64,000 bases of DNA from Glandiceps talaboti. Lineage: Eukaryota; Hemichordata; Enteropneusta; Spengelidae. Each line of letters starts with the position of its first letter. Position 1 is the first letter of the stretch. Location: positions 11,018,134 to 11,082,133 of the forward strand of contig NC_135562.1 of assembly GCF_964340395.1 (NCBI RefSeq), in the 5' to 3' direction. The position numbers were made by a program, and so were the translations under genes. The notes beneath the pieces were generated by a model. It made no database searches. It saw nothing but the letters and a program-made list of their open reading frames with translations, and was not told the DNA's origin. This document shows positions 52,574 through 64,000 of the stretch, piece by piece.

Positions 52574-55500
52574 CCCCCAGTATGTGGTGGGTCTATCCTC
52601 TCCACTTGTATCTCTTGTCCTTTTCACAAATGAAGAAAACGATGACACACAGTTCCCAATGAAGTAGTCGGCTTCTCCTAAAATACCCAAATCTATCTGT
52701 GGTATGGCTGGTTTTAGGTAGTGAACTTTGACCTGTGGAATAAATGAAAACTATTACCACTGTTCTGACAATGAAGGGAAGGAAACCCTCTAGGTTGTAG
52801 GGTTCCAATACTGTGCTAACTCACCCCTGTAGGTTGTAAGGAGTCACTTAATGTGCTAACTCACCCCTGTAGGTTGTAAGGAGTCACTTAATGTGCTAAC
52901 TCACCCCTATTGGTTGTAGAGTGTCTCTTAATGTGCTAACTCACCCCTATAGGTTGTAGGGAATCTCGGAATGTGCTAACTCACCCCTATAGGTTGTAGG
53001 GAATCTCATTATGTGCTAACTCACCCCTATAGGTTGTAGGGAATCTCGTAATGTGCTAACTCACCCCTGTAGGTTGTAGAGAGTCTCTTAAAATGCTAAC
53101 TCACCCCTATAGGTTGTAGGGAATCTCATAATATGCTAACTCACCCCTATAGGTTGTAGGGAATCTTGTAATGTGCTAACTCACCCCTATAGGTTGTAGG
53201 GAGTCTCTTATGTGCTAACTCACCCCTATAGGTTGTAGGGAATCTCTTAATGTGCTAACTCACCCCTGTAGGTTGTAAGGAGTCACTTAATGTGCTAACT
53301 CACCCCTGTAGGTTGTAAGGAGTCACTTAATGTGCTAACTCATCCTATAAGTTGTAGGGAGTCCCTTAATGTGCCAACTCACCCCTATATGTTGTAAGGA
53401 GTCACTTAATGTGCTAACTCACCCCTGTAGGTTGTAAGGAGTCACTTAATGTGCTAACTCACCCCTATAGGTTGTAGGGAATCTCTTAATGTGCTAACTC
53501 ACCCCTATAGGTTGTAGGGAATCTCTTAATGTGCTAACTCACCCCTATAGGTTGTAGGGAATCTCTTAATGTGCTAACTCACCCCTATAGGTTGTAGGGA
53601 ATCTCTTAATGTGCTAACTCACCCCTATAGGTTGTAGGGAGTCCCTTAATGTGCTAACTCACCCCTATAGGTTGTAGGGAATCTCTTAATGTGCTAACTC
53701 ACCCCTATAGGTTGTAGGGAATCTCTTAATGTGCTAACTCACCCCTATAGGTTGTAGGGAATCTCTTAATGTGCTAACTCACCCCTATAGGTTGTAGGGA
53801 ATCTCTTAATGTGCTAACTCACCCCTATAGGTTGTAAGGAGTCACTTAATGTGCTAACTCACCCCTATAGGTTGTAGGGAATCTCTTAATGTGCTAACTC
53901 ACCCCTGTAGGTTGTAAGGAGTCACTTAATGTGCTAACTCACCCCTATAGGTTGTAGGGAATCTCTTAATGTGCTAACTCACCCCTATAGGTTGTAGGGA
54001 GTCCCTTAATGTGCTAACTCACCCCTATAGGTTGTAGGGAATCTCTTAATGTGCTAACTCACCCCTATAGGTTGTAGGGAGTCCCTTAATGTGCTAACTC
54101 ACCCCTATAGGTTGTAGGGAATCTCTTAATGTGCTAACTCACCCCTATAGGTTGTAGGGAATCTCTTAATGTGCTAACTCACCCCTATAGGTTGTAGGGA
54201 ATCTCTTAATGTGCTAACTCACCCCTATAGGTTGTAGGGAATCTCTTAATGTGCTAACTCACCCCTATAGGTTGTAGGGAATCTCTTAATGTGCTAACTC
54301 ACCCCTATAGGTTGTAGGGAATCTCTTAATGTGCTAACTCACCCCTATAGGTTGTAGGGAATCTCTTAATGTGCTAACTCACCCCTATGGGTTGCAGAAA
54401 ATCTCTTAATTCTTCTTCTAATGGATCATGATCTGTTGCTATGTAGACATGTTTAGCATTGATTGCCATGACAACAGCTTTGGTTGTTTCTAAGACTCGG
54501 AGGGTTGGTGGAAAACACATTTCTGTGGATAACAACTGTCCTGGTTCAAGACACTGTGGTGATGCCATCAAGGTTTGACGACCTTCTGCAAGTCCACATG
54601 CCCGTTCCTGCAAAAGAAAATTTATCCATTTTGGTTAAACAGCAAAGTGTCTTGAACATTTAAAGTTTGATGTAACCACAGGGCTTGGAATTGGCCATAT
54701 TTGCTTACAAATATTCATTTTCTTTGTTTATTGATTAATATTACATTTTTTTTTCTTTTTAAAAATATATTTTCCCTACAAGGTGTCATGTAATAAAGTA
54801 ATGATTTGAAAAGCTGGTGTTGTGTTTTCTTTGTTGGTTTTAATAAACCAGCTTTACTATGACTACCTTATTAATTATTTATGAGTTAGGTCTACTGAGC
54901 GCCCTCAACCTTTTACTCGTCCCTGCTCACCATGAAATAGGACAAACGGGGAAAGTAAAAAAATGAATTGGAAACACTTGGCTCAGCATGTTGGAACTGC
55001 AGAGACTTGTATTACACACCATGGTTTGATAAGAACAGATTTATGGCCTCTTGATGTGTACATGAAATGCCAGGGAAACTGGAAATTTGTTTGTGAACGT
55101 GAACTATTATGTAAAGTGGCCATAAAACTGTTCTTATCAAATGATGGAATGTAATACAAGTCTCCATACTTCCAACATGCTGTACCAAATGTTATTAATC
55201 CAATTCAGTTGTTTACGTTTCCTGTTTGTAACAGATTCTGACCGTCAATGGTCCGATGTCAACAGTTGTATGAATACCAGACTGTCAAAACACTTACCCA
55301 ATCAATACCATTCCTCAAATGAATAGCAACGTATGATTCACCATCAAATAATTGTTTGATATGTGTCTGTATTTCAGTCATCATACTATCACTCCATTTT
55401 ATACATTTATGTAGTTGTCTGTTATTTTGCTGCACTGGAAACATAGCAGGAGCTCCTTTGAATGCAAACACTGGGTGAGTTGAAGGTGGGAATCTGAAAA

Positions 55501-58500
55501 TATAAAAATAGACAACCAATTTTTCTATCTACACATGATCTACAAATGTATACATTACCATATTGTTTGGAATGTTGTCATTTGAAATTAAGTGTTTTCG
55601 CGCTGCTTCCAGCTTATCATACGTGATTGGTTAACACTAGCAGTCCGACTCTTCCTACTACCGGTATCATTATACACACATTTATTTGTTTCATTGGTAA
55701 AACGTTTGGCACATGTCCATCCGGCTTGGAGAAATGCACACAGGGCTTTTGTATATTGTGCCAATCTAAGCGGCTATTTATCTGTGGTAATGCTGTAGCA
55801 GAAATCAGCCAATCGGAAAATGAAGCAAAAACAATAATAAACAGTGACAGGGTTTCAAGCAATAAATTGAAGAGCCAGTATCTCTACCTTGGGAAATACT
55901 TCGGGGGGGGGGGGGGGGGGGGGGGGGCACTAGATGTCTCTCGTAATCTCAATCCGAGATAAAATAGAAGTTAAGATAATTTTATGAATATTCGAGTCAT
56001 AAATGTAGCCTCTAGGGTCCATCTGGCCAAGTGTCATTGCTGCCAGTCCAGTTGAGTGTGGGCATAGACAACTAGCATAGACACTGTCTATCGTGTGGGC
56101 ATAGACACTGTGTATGATGTGACCTACTTTTCACATAGTGTAAACCTGGACATTTTCACTAGACTTTTTTTTTGAAAACAAAAAACACAAAAATAAGTAG
56201 TGACTAAAATGCCTTCTTGTACATGAACACAATATACCAGTCTGGTAATTAGAGAAAATTGGTCTTTAAAAACTTGCTGAAGACTGAAATAGTAAAATTT
56301 TGTAGTAGGGAAAATATCTAGGTTTACTGTATCTGTTGCATGGAAACACTGAGTGAGTTGACAGAGGGGTCTGTCGATATCGAAAAAAAACACTAATTAT
56401 TTTTATCATTTTGACATCTTTCTCTGACTATTCTGGAATTACAGCTGGTACTCCTCTGTTTGCAAGCACCATTTTATTAGTGATATTAATAGTATACATA
56501 AATTTTACCATATCTTCTAAAAGTAGTATGATGTGAGTTCAGAATTTGAACGAAAAATTTTGAACATTCAGAAATTATTCCACAGTAACTGTTTAACTTA
56601 CTGTGACATCCATTCTTGTGTAAGATGTTTGGAATATCCGTTAACATCGCCATCAATGTAACTACTCATGTGGTAAATTACATAGTCATCAAAATCGACA
56701 TTAAACGAATCCCAAAATGGTCCAAACGGATTACCTGCAAAATACAAAATTACGAAAATATTATGATAGTATCAGAATAGTAATAATATCAATACAGTAT
56801 ACTGTGGTTGTGAAGGTTCAACAGTCAGAACAGATACAATACACTATACTCTGGTTACCACACGAGGGCGCCCTAGATTTTGGCAAAATGAGTGTTAAAA
56901 TTTGTTCATGGCTGTTGATTGTATGGCAATGCACAAAACCATGAACAAAATGTGTAAAAACTCTCTGTATTCTTAGAAGAGCATTACAATAGTGGGTAGG
57001 CATGTTTTGATTACTGGTGTTCACTAGTATACATGAGGCTCCGTCAATTTAATATTTTGTTTGCCGTCCTTGAATTTCCCCAAAACCTACCAGACAGACA
57101 GAATTTAACTAATGGCACTTTACAATAAGAACAAGACAGAAATTGCGACTTCATGCATTTTGTCCCTACACTACAATGAATACTCAACAGTTCTGACCCT
57201 CATTTCTGATCCACCCAAAAAAGAATTGTGAACAGCACTCCAAGTGGCCAAACCATGAAATCTTTTGTCTTTCTGACAACTGGAATATGGTGTATTGTTG
57301 CAAGTGACTGACTCTAGCTTATAGATGGTGATTTAACTACGACCACATCAGTAAGAAACTGCTCATCCCTATAGAAATCTTGAAAGACAAAACAAACGAT
57401 AAATTTACCTTCTTTCATTTTACACGTGTCTTTTGAGTTGCTTGGCAACCAACAATAGCCATGTCTTTTCCCAACAGGCCAGTGTGAGGGCGCTAAGTGC
57501 TTAATAAAGTCTTCCATTAGGATAACTTTATGACATTTTTGTAATTCTTCAAATTTAAAAAAATCATCATATGGAACATTCCGCTGTGAAAAAAAAATGT
57601 TTTTAATAAATCTTCAGTTTTTAAATGTCAAGAAAATTATATTTGAGTCCCTGAGATTTTTCCTGTTTTTAGATAAATGAAACTGTAACCAGAAATTGTA
57701 CTGGTATGTAACAGAACATTTGCCCTACATGTAATACAGACAACAGCTACAGACTAACAGTGCTGGCAATACAAGTGTTGTAGACATAGGCAAATTTCAA
57801 CTACATAAGACAAAGGGACCACAGTTTATTTCAATGATTTATTGTCCATTTCCTTGGTAACTTCCATGATTGTACCGGGGTACTTGATATAATTGAAACA
57901 AAGAGTTACATGACAAATGAAATTCTTGCATATCACTTTCAAGTTTGTATTCTGTCCTAAGCCATCCAAAGGCCGAAATGTTAATGTAACACTGAATCAT
58001 GGTTAATATCAAAGACATAAATAAACTGACTATGAGGCAGTGTACCCTCTAAGCCAATTTGACATACCACTGACACACAATTTCTAGTGATATACCTAAC
58101 TTTGGTGTTCCCCTATCTCTTACTATGTGGCGACCGGTGTGCCCTCTAAATCAATTTGACACGCCACTCATGCACACAATTTCTTACTATGTGGTGACTG
58201 ACAAGAAATGCCAGTTTTTCTCATTTAGACTTACAACAAATTTAGCTATCATTAGAGGACTATGAGGTACTTACATACGTTCTCCATGGAGGTACTACCA
58301 TTGTCCTATTTAAGGCTTTAGCAAAGGCCAATGCACCTAGAAAGTGTTCAGCTTGATTACCAAATCTACCTACAGTGAAAACACGGTGAAAAATACATTG
58401 CATATTGTTAGATATTGGTCTATAAAGAGTACATGTTAAAAATCAGTCTGGACTCTAAACTTGTTATTATGAAACTCGTACCTGCCAAAATTTGTCTTAA

Positions 58501-59668
58501 TTATTTGCATGCCTGGTCCATGGACCTTGATTAGTTCCTAGGGAACTATTTCCATGACCCTCACCAGAAATGTTTTTTCTGTTGCTTTCAAAGACTGTGT
58601 ATATATTTTTCTTCTCTTGTGGAATATATTTCAATTTCAATTTCAATATATCAATAGATGTGTGTTTTTAAAATGGTCATATGGATGGCAAATGACTACT
58701 AGTATTTCTCTGGGATTTTTAATTGATAAAACAGCTCTACTATGTTTTTTCTACTTGGAAAAACAATGTGAAATAACATATACCAAGCCATCGTTTGTAA
58801 TTCTCAATAAATTGCAAAAATATTGAAAATGTGTAAAATGTTTGTTATTGTACGGACATTGTACAAAATCACAAACATTTCATACACTTTTTATGAGTTT
58901 TTTTTTTGCAATATATTGAATTGCAAACATAGACTTGTAACTATGTAGTCTCGGTTCGGTTACCCAGACTCTCACCGCTGGGGGCTCTGCCTATGAGAGC
59001 TCCCCAAACAAGCGTCTGGGGAAATGAGATTCCTACTCGCCCGCAATGGAAGTAGGTATTAGAGCAGTGCATGCTGGGGAATACTTCATGTCCAACATTG
59101 CAGGCTGAACGATTTAGGTACCTTCACTACAGACTATCACTTCTCAAGTGACTGACATATATTAATTACAACAAACAGGCCTTATAAGCCCATTTTTTAT
59201 GCTTGGAAGAAATGTAGTGACTTCCATCACAGGGTAGTTGGAACGTGGTTTTCACAGACTCTCGCCTGAGTGGTCTTGTAGAATTTGTATTTGCATATCA
59301 TTTGCATGCAAGTATGCAATAATGTTTTCAGTATTGCACTGCATGCAATGAAAATACCATTGTTATGTGTGTGAACCAGTACAAGTAATCTACGGTCTAT
59401 ATGTAATACATATATTAACTGAAATCACACATGTCATGAAAGAATACAACTTACCCATACATGGACAGTACATCACGTAACCATAAGAATCCCACTCTGG
59501 TAATTTTGTTGCTATGCCAACATTTAGTTGTTTTTTGCTATCAATTTCAAATACATCATCTTCAATGAAAATTAACACTGGTTCTTCAGATTCATCACTT
59601 TGCTCAGACTCGTTTCCATAGGCAACCACGGAAAACAAAGCAATGAACGAAAATAGTAAACGCAGCAT
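52559..59668 (-). CDS. POFUT1: GDP-fucose protein O-fucosyltransferase 1, 7 exons
   Basis: ER enzyme that transfers fucose from GDP-fucose to Ser/Thr in EGF-like repeats, notably of Notch receptors. Exons on the minus strand are 59668-59455, 58369-58275, 57583-57409, 56734-56602, 55493-55298, 54607-54383 and 52732-52559. All junctions are GT-AG with matching phases, giving 403 residues (human enzyme 388). A hydrophobic signal peptide covers residues 1-17, followed by an acidic linker. Diagnostic blocks are [15 protein letters not shown] (67-81), [16 protein letters not shown] (162-170), HLRNGIDW (264-271) with the family's nucleotide-sugar-binding Arg at 266, ATD (327-329) and GNCVSSF (372-378). 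An in-frame ATG at 59689-59687 could add 7 residues. The protein ends GFELE, not in the RDEF- or HEEL-type ER-retention ends known for family members. Intron 6 is almost all minisatellite. Confidence 0.95.
52788..54410 (-). repeat. 40-bp minisatellite of the POFUT1 exon 6/intron 6 boundary, ~40 units
   Basis: About 40 tandem 40-bp units fill intron 6 (52733-54382), leaving some 55 bp before the acceptor. The last unit (54371-54410) straddles the real exon edge: 28 bp of exon 6 plus 12 bp of intron. Read on the minus strand, every unit repeats the donor context AGGGGTGAGTTAGC. The exon-derived part matches the real exon at 24 of 28 bases and still reads LRDSLQPIG against the true LRDFLQPIG. 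One copy near 53341 has lost the donor GT. Units near the real donor are nearly uniform; those at 52.8-53.4 kb are more varied. Confidence 0.95.
55005..55268. mobile_element. Copy of the 38.4-kb TIR element in POFUT1 intron 5
   Basis: Direct match to 38500-38764, including ACACCATGGTTTGATAAGAA, TAAAGTGGCCATAAAACTG and ATTAATCCAATTCA. A stem of about 24 bp (TTTGATAAGAACAG and its complement) lies at 55024-55141. It sits about 30 bp before the exon 5 donor in transcript terms, within the intron. Confidence 0.7.
58030..58205. repeat. Two-copy repeat in POFUT1 intron 2
   Basis: GTACCCTCTAAGCCAATTTG at 58040 and GTGCCCTCTAAATCAATTTG at 58139 start two similar segments, each with an ACACAATTTCT block. 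Confidence 0.6.
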
Positions 59669-59990
59669 AATTAACCAGGAACTGTACACTCCGAAGAACT
59701 TTTTATTCTAATAACACCTAGTAGGAGAAATATACACAGACAAATAAAAATAACTATAAATATCTTATTCACAAAATGTATGAAGTATAAATGTTTGAAT
59801 AAAATCATACATTTAAAAAATAACAACAAGTGTAGTAGTACATTTATTTCCTGTTTCAACTCCATTTGCAACAATCACCAATGTTAAGATAAACAATCGC
59901 AATCAATCCATCGACCCAATCACCAATAATCAATCAGTCATTAAGTTCATTAATCAATTTGTCAATTCAAATCTCTTAATCGATAGACCA

Positions 59991-60249
59991 ATCAATGTAA
60001 AGAGTTATATCATAGTTCACTCACTCACTCACTCACTCATTCATTCATTCATTCATTCATTCATTCACGGCACCCCACCCAATCATCGCGCACCGGTGCA
60101 CCAGGAACTCACTCTCGATCAAACAATCAATGCAAAGAGTTATATTATAGTTCACTCACTCACTCACTCACTCACTCACTCATTCATTCATTCACGACAC
60201 CCCATACAACCACCGGTGCACCAGGAACTCACTCTCGATCAAACAATCA
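59991..60249. repeat. Tandem duplication (~135 bp) upstream of POFUT1
   Basis: Two units, 59991-60125 and 60126-60249, each with an AAAGAGTTATATYATAG block, (ACTC)n/(ATTC)n runs and the block CACCGGTGCACCAGGAACTC. They lie 320-580 bp upstream of the POFUT1 start codon. Confidence 0.8.
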
Positions 60250-63200
60250 AGGAAAACAACCATCAAGGATAAGTCTGCCAAGTAAAACAAATTTACGTCA
60301 ATCACAAAACATTTTGTGTCGGTGATTCAAAGAAAATATAATGTATAACCTTTAAAATGGAGGATCACAAATCAATGGTTACATATACGGTACTTGCAAG
60401 TTCACGATGAGACGTTGTATGCAGATCTCGACATGCAAAACAAGCACGTAAATAAAACAGCTGTCTGGAGCAGCTGCCACACACTCTGCATTTCATGTTG
60501 TGTCAAAGGTTACGATGCGACCTAAGACACATTTTTACTAAATTTTTAGATTATTTCAGGACTGTCTTTCATTAATGTAAAATCAAATACATAGAATTTG
60601 ATTTCAATCGATGAAACGATTAATAAACACAGTACATTAAGATTATGAAGGCAAATTTAAGGTCAGAAGTCAAAGTTGAACAAATATGTTAATTAGTGGG
60701 AGGGCACAAGTAAGGACATTTGGTAGAGAAGTATGCAACATGGCGTAATGAAGCTAACAAGGTTCGTACATTGTTGATGTAATTTTCTCCATAAAATAGT
60801 GACTATGTGAGTTGCTAAAGTTTCTTAAGCACGCATTCATGTTTAAAATTTGATTCGTAGTATTATTTGCACAGTTCTTTCGCGCAGAGTCGATATTTCA
60901 CAACTTCTTTGAGCGAGGTCAATATTGGAATGCAGAAACTTACTCTCATTGACATGAATGATATCCATATTAAGGAGTGAACAGTCCATTTAAATTTAAT
61001 TCGTGAAGTTAGAAATATCTTTATAAAAGACACAATTGTCTTGTAAAATTAGAGCGATCCAATTTAATAATTGCGTCCCCACAGTAACACAACAAAAGAG
61101 GGTCTAAGGAATCAACCAACTTTATAGGGTGTTGTTTTATCACTTCTTTTTTTGCTTCTCTCAGCGTTCCTTTACTTGTTGTTAGTTGATGATGAATCAG
61201 CTAACGGCGTCATCTCTGGATGGCGTACGTGTAATTTGATGCCATCAACAGCTTGCAGAGCTGCAGATGTCAATCAAAGAGGCGCTACCGACAGTGTGTC
61301 GTGGTTGCTCGCTTTGCAACATCTTAATGTGATGACCGTATAGCTATCATGTTATTTTTCCGTGATGAGTTTACCATGTTATTTTTTTAATTTTTTTTTT
61401 AATTTTGATATTGTTGGTATCTCAATTCCTATGTCATATCTCTATTTGTGTTGGTAGCACATTCTGTATGCCATAAAATTTTATATTTAAAAAAGCAAAT
61501 GTCGTAAGCATGACAGTGTGAATAATTCATCAAGATATTAACTGTTCTTGTAGCTCCTATTTATGACACTGCAAAAATGATAAGGAAATGATTCATATAC
61601 ATATTATAAAAATATGTATGGTATGTATTAGTAATTAACTACATCATGATCATTTCACTGTTATTTTTTTCTGCATTGAAGTTGTAAAGCATAGATTTTT
61701 CAAACTAAAGTAGGTAGTCATTCAAACATCTGCCCACTGCACCACACCTTTAAAGGCCCAGTTAAAATCAGGAATTGAAATTTAAGAGTGAAAAACAGTT
61801 GTATACCAGAGCTTTAGAAAACATTTTGTCCATAACAGAAGAATAATACTATGTAAGGCCTAAAAAAAAGTAATTGTTTGGTTCCGGTTACCCGACCCCA
61901 CCTAGCTTTTCACTGCCGACCCTAAACTTTTTGTTACATATTCGAGAAAAAAATAATGAAATCATAAAAATAGTGAAGTCTCACGAGAAATAGTGGCTGT
62001 GGAAACTGACATCAACTTAAAAAGACAAAATAAAACTGTTCTTCCAATCTGTAATGGCTATACATCTGATAGGAAGAAATAAACAACACAGAGACCATTT
62101 GGAAAACAATGGAAAACTTGAACTAGACACTCACACAGAAAAAAATATATAACAAAATAAAATTAAAAAATCTACCTACCCCACCTATTCTAAAATTGAG
62201 CGTAATTGGAACCACACAATTTTTTTTGTTAGGCTTAATCTGAATGACTGATAAGAAAACACTAATGCAAGAACCTGGGATTGAAACCCTGGCCTTTAAA
62301 TGTGGTTTGCTGTGACTAAACTTTGACAGCATTAATGTTGGTTGATGTACACCCCACTGGCCAAAACTGACATCAAAATTACAACCCTTGAAAAAACATG
62401 AGTGCATTTGCTTGAATGAAGTGAGCCAAGGAAAGACTTCACCCAAAGATAAAATTAGGTAAACACAACTATACAACTGATACAAGAATAACAGCAGGTG
62501 CTTTTGATGCCAGCTTCACACATTGTTTTCAGCAGTTTGTTTATATCTATGGAACAGTAACAGGCTACTCAGTGTTATAATGTGTAGTGTTCAATCAGTA
62601 AAACAGAGTGGTGGGATCTAGGCTCCTATAGTGTTTATGCTTTGATAAGTTACCTATACTAATTGCATTGCATATAGACTAATATCTTTGCATGAACTTG
62701 TCTCATTCTTGCTTACCCCAAGCAAGCAAACACACCGGTATTTTTATGCAGGTTGTATATATACTGAATAATGACTAAATGTATGGCCTAGAGAGACCCA
62801 TCACCAGCTTCAAATCTGGCAATGTAGGATCAGATTTGAAAGCCAACAACAAGTTTCTGGGCTTGACTAAATAAATAGGGAAGAGAAAAACCACTCACAC
62901 TGTGTGTGTGTGTGTGGTAACTTTCAACACACCATCATCGTAGAAGTAGATTTTGATGGAGAAATGATGTTAGAACAAACAAATGAAAGACAGTCCTTCC
63001 CATATGCCTCTTTAAAGCCATTAAGTGTGATGTTTATTTGTCTGTGTAAAAACAACACATAACCTGATTATGTTGACCTTATCTGGGGTGTAGGTTACTG
63101 TGTACTGACAACATGGTGTACGAGTCAAGGTGAATACAAATACCAGACTCATCAGTTCTTGTGTTATCTCATTCCAACACATTGCACGCTCTCTAAAGTT

Positions 63201-64000
63201 TATTTAGAGTTTATTTGTCATTGACTTTCACAGTTATTTCTGGTGTTTTTATCAGTTGTCATATCAAACTGACACTGTAAAAGTAGCTGTTGGGATTTGT
63301 GACACCGAAACGGTCATTTTCTGACTTGCTAAGTTCCATTCTTATCTCAGTTTGCCAGATGAGCCGCCCTCTTTAAGTTTGTTTATGCAGTAAAAGTGCT
63401 CTGACTTCACAAAATTTCATAATAGCGTTTGGTATTTTTATCATTTGAACTGACACAGCAGTACCATTGTCGACTCTACTTGGGCATGCCAGCATTTCTG
63501 ATTTTGAAGCATCATATTTCTGTCTGTAGACTTCTTTAGCTTTCAAAGAAGCATTCAGCCTTTTTTAGCACAACTGAACTGATAATGTTCAGTGGTGCTA
63601 TAGGCATGGCAAAGTGTCTGTCTGTCTGCAACAACCACAAATACAGTTGTGCTACAATGCCATTGGCACTATTTTTTCAGTTTTTGATGTCAAACTAACA
63701 TATCCGTAAACGCAGTTAGCCAGTTTCAACGGATAGATTTGTGATTCTGAAACAGTTCATTTTTTTCTGACTCACAAATCCATAAGATATATAGATATTT
63801 TACATATTTGTGTATTCCATCGTTTCTGTTGGAATCCAGAGTTTTGATCAAAGCCTTTACATATGACGTACCTATGCTTGTGACTTTGTCAAAATCACTC
63901 AATCTCTTCAGGTCCTATAATGTGTTTACAGGATGTAATGAGAAATGTTTGAAAAGTAACAAGTGATATGACTTTTTTTCGTCGTGAATATCAACAATAA
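60250..64000. other. Gene-free region beyond POFUT1
   Basis: No gene except the MITE at 61857-62235. A hairpin at 63557-63600 pairs AGCACAACTGAAC with GTTCAGTGGTGCT. Two similar segments near 63230 and 63425 share 'TTTTTATCA...AACTGACAC'. An open stretch at 61152-61343 has no known domain. Confidence 0.5.
61857..62235 (+). mobile_element. Harbinger-like MITE, family A, copy 5
   Basis: A 379-bp full-length copy, GGCCTAAA at the left and TTAGGCT at the right end, with TAA on both sides as a 3-bp target duplication. Same internal blocks as the other copies; no coding capacity. Confidence 0.8.

Noticed and set aside
52788-54370. Regular 40-bp repeats resembling a CRISPR array
   Set aside because: Units abut with no unique spacers, the genome is eukaryotic, and the unit is a copy of a POFUT1 splice junction.

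Overview
The window is nuclear DNA from a metazoan. It is AT-rich, its genes are split by GT-AG introns, and it is dense in microsatellites, minisatellites, non-LTR retrotransposon remains and small terminal-inverted-repeat (TIR) elements. Two conserved animal genes can be fully assembled. I cannot fix the phylum; a marine invertebrate such as an ambulacrarian, cephalochordate or lophotrochozoan would fit, but that is only an inference from the repeat style.

Layout. 0.25-2.54 kb and 21.48-23.66 kb are two inverted copies of one ~2.2 kb non-coding unit; they flank the first gene. 6.1-12.5 kb (+) holds a glial cells missing (gcm) transcription factor gene: a TATA box, a probable 5' leader exon, then five coding exons giving 582 residues. 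12.5-24.7 kb is gene-free DNA with repeats. 24.7-28.3 kb (+) is a decayed L1/Tx1-like LINE carrying a 27-unit, 42-bp minisatellite with a 9-unit higher-order duplication. 28.3-38.4 kb is gene-free with large simple repeats. 38.45-39.65 kb packs a TIR element, the 3' end of a CR1-like LINE with a (GATT)n tail, and a tRNA-derived SINE inserted in that tail. 40.6-43.9 kb (-) is a second LINE (endonuclease plus reverse transcriptase) broken by a 470-bp Mutator-like MITE with a 9-bp target duplication. 43.9-52.3 kb is gene-free with several MITE-like palindromes. 52.5-59.7 kb (-) is a complete seven-exon POFUT1 gene (protein O-fucosyltransferase 1, 403 residues). 59.7-64 kb holds only repeats.

The most unusual feature is in POFUT1. 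Its last intron is almost wholly a 40-bp minisatellite whose unit is a copy of the exon 6/intron 6 junction: 28 bp of coding exon plus 12 bp of intron, including the 5' splice site. About 38 intact copies of the authentic donor therefore lie in tandem behind the real one. A second, separate tandem repeat just past the stop codon repeats the last codons (Phe-Glu-Leu-Glu) and the start of the 3' UTR.

The two genes are not an operon. gcm is a DNA-binding regulator and POFUT1 is an ER enzyme that fucosylates EGF repeats such as those of Notch. gcm is Notch-responsive in some animals, but 40 kb of repeat-rich DNA separates the two genes here and the linkage may be chance.
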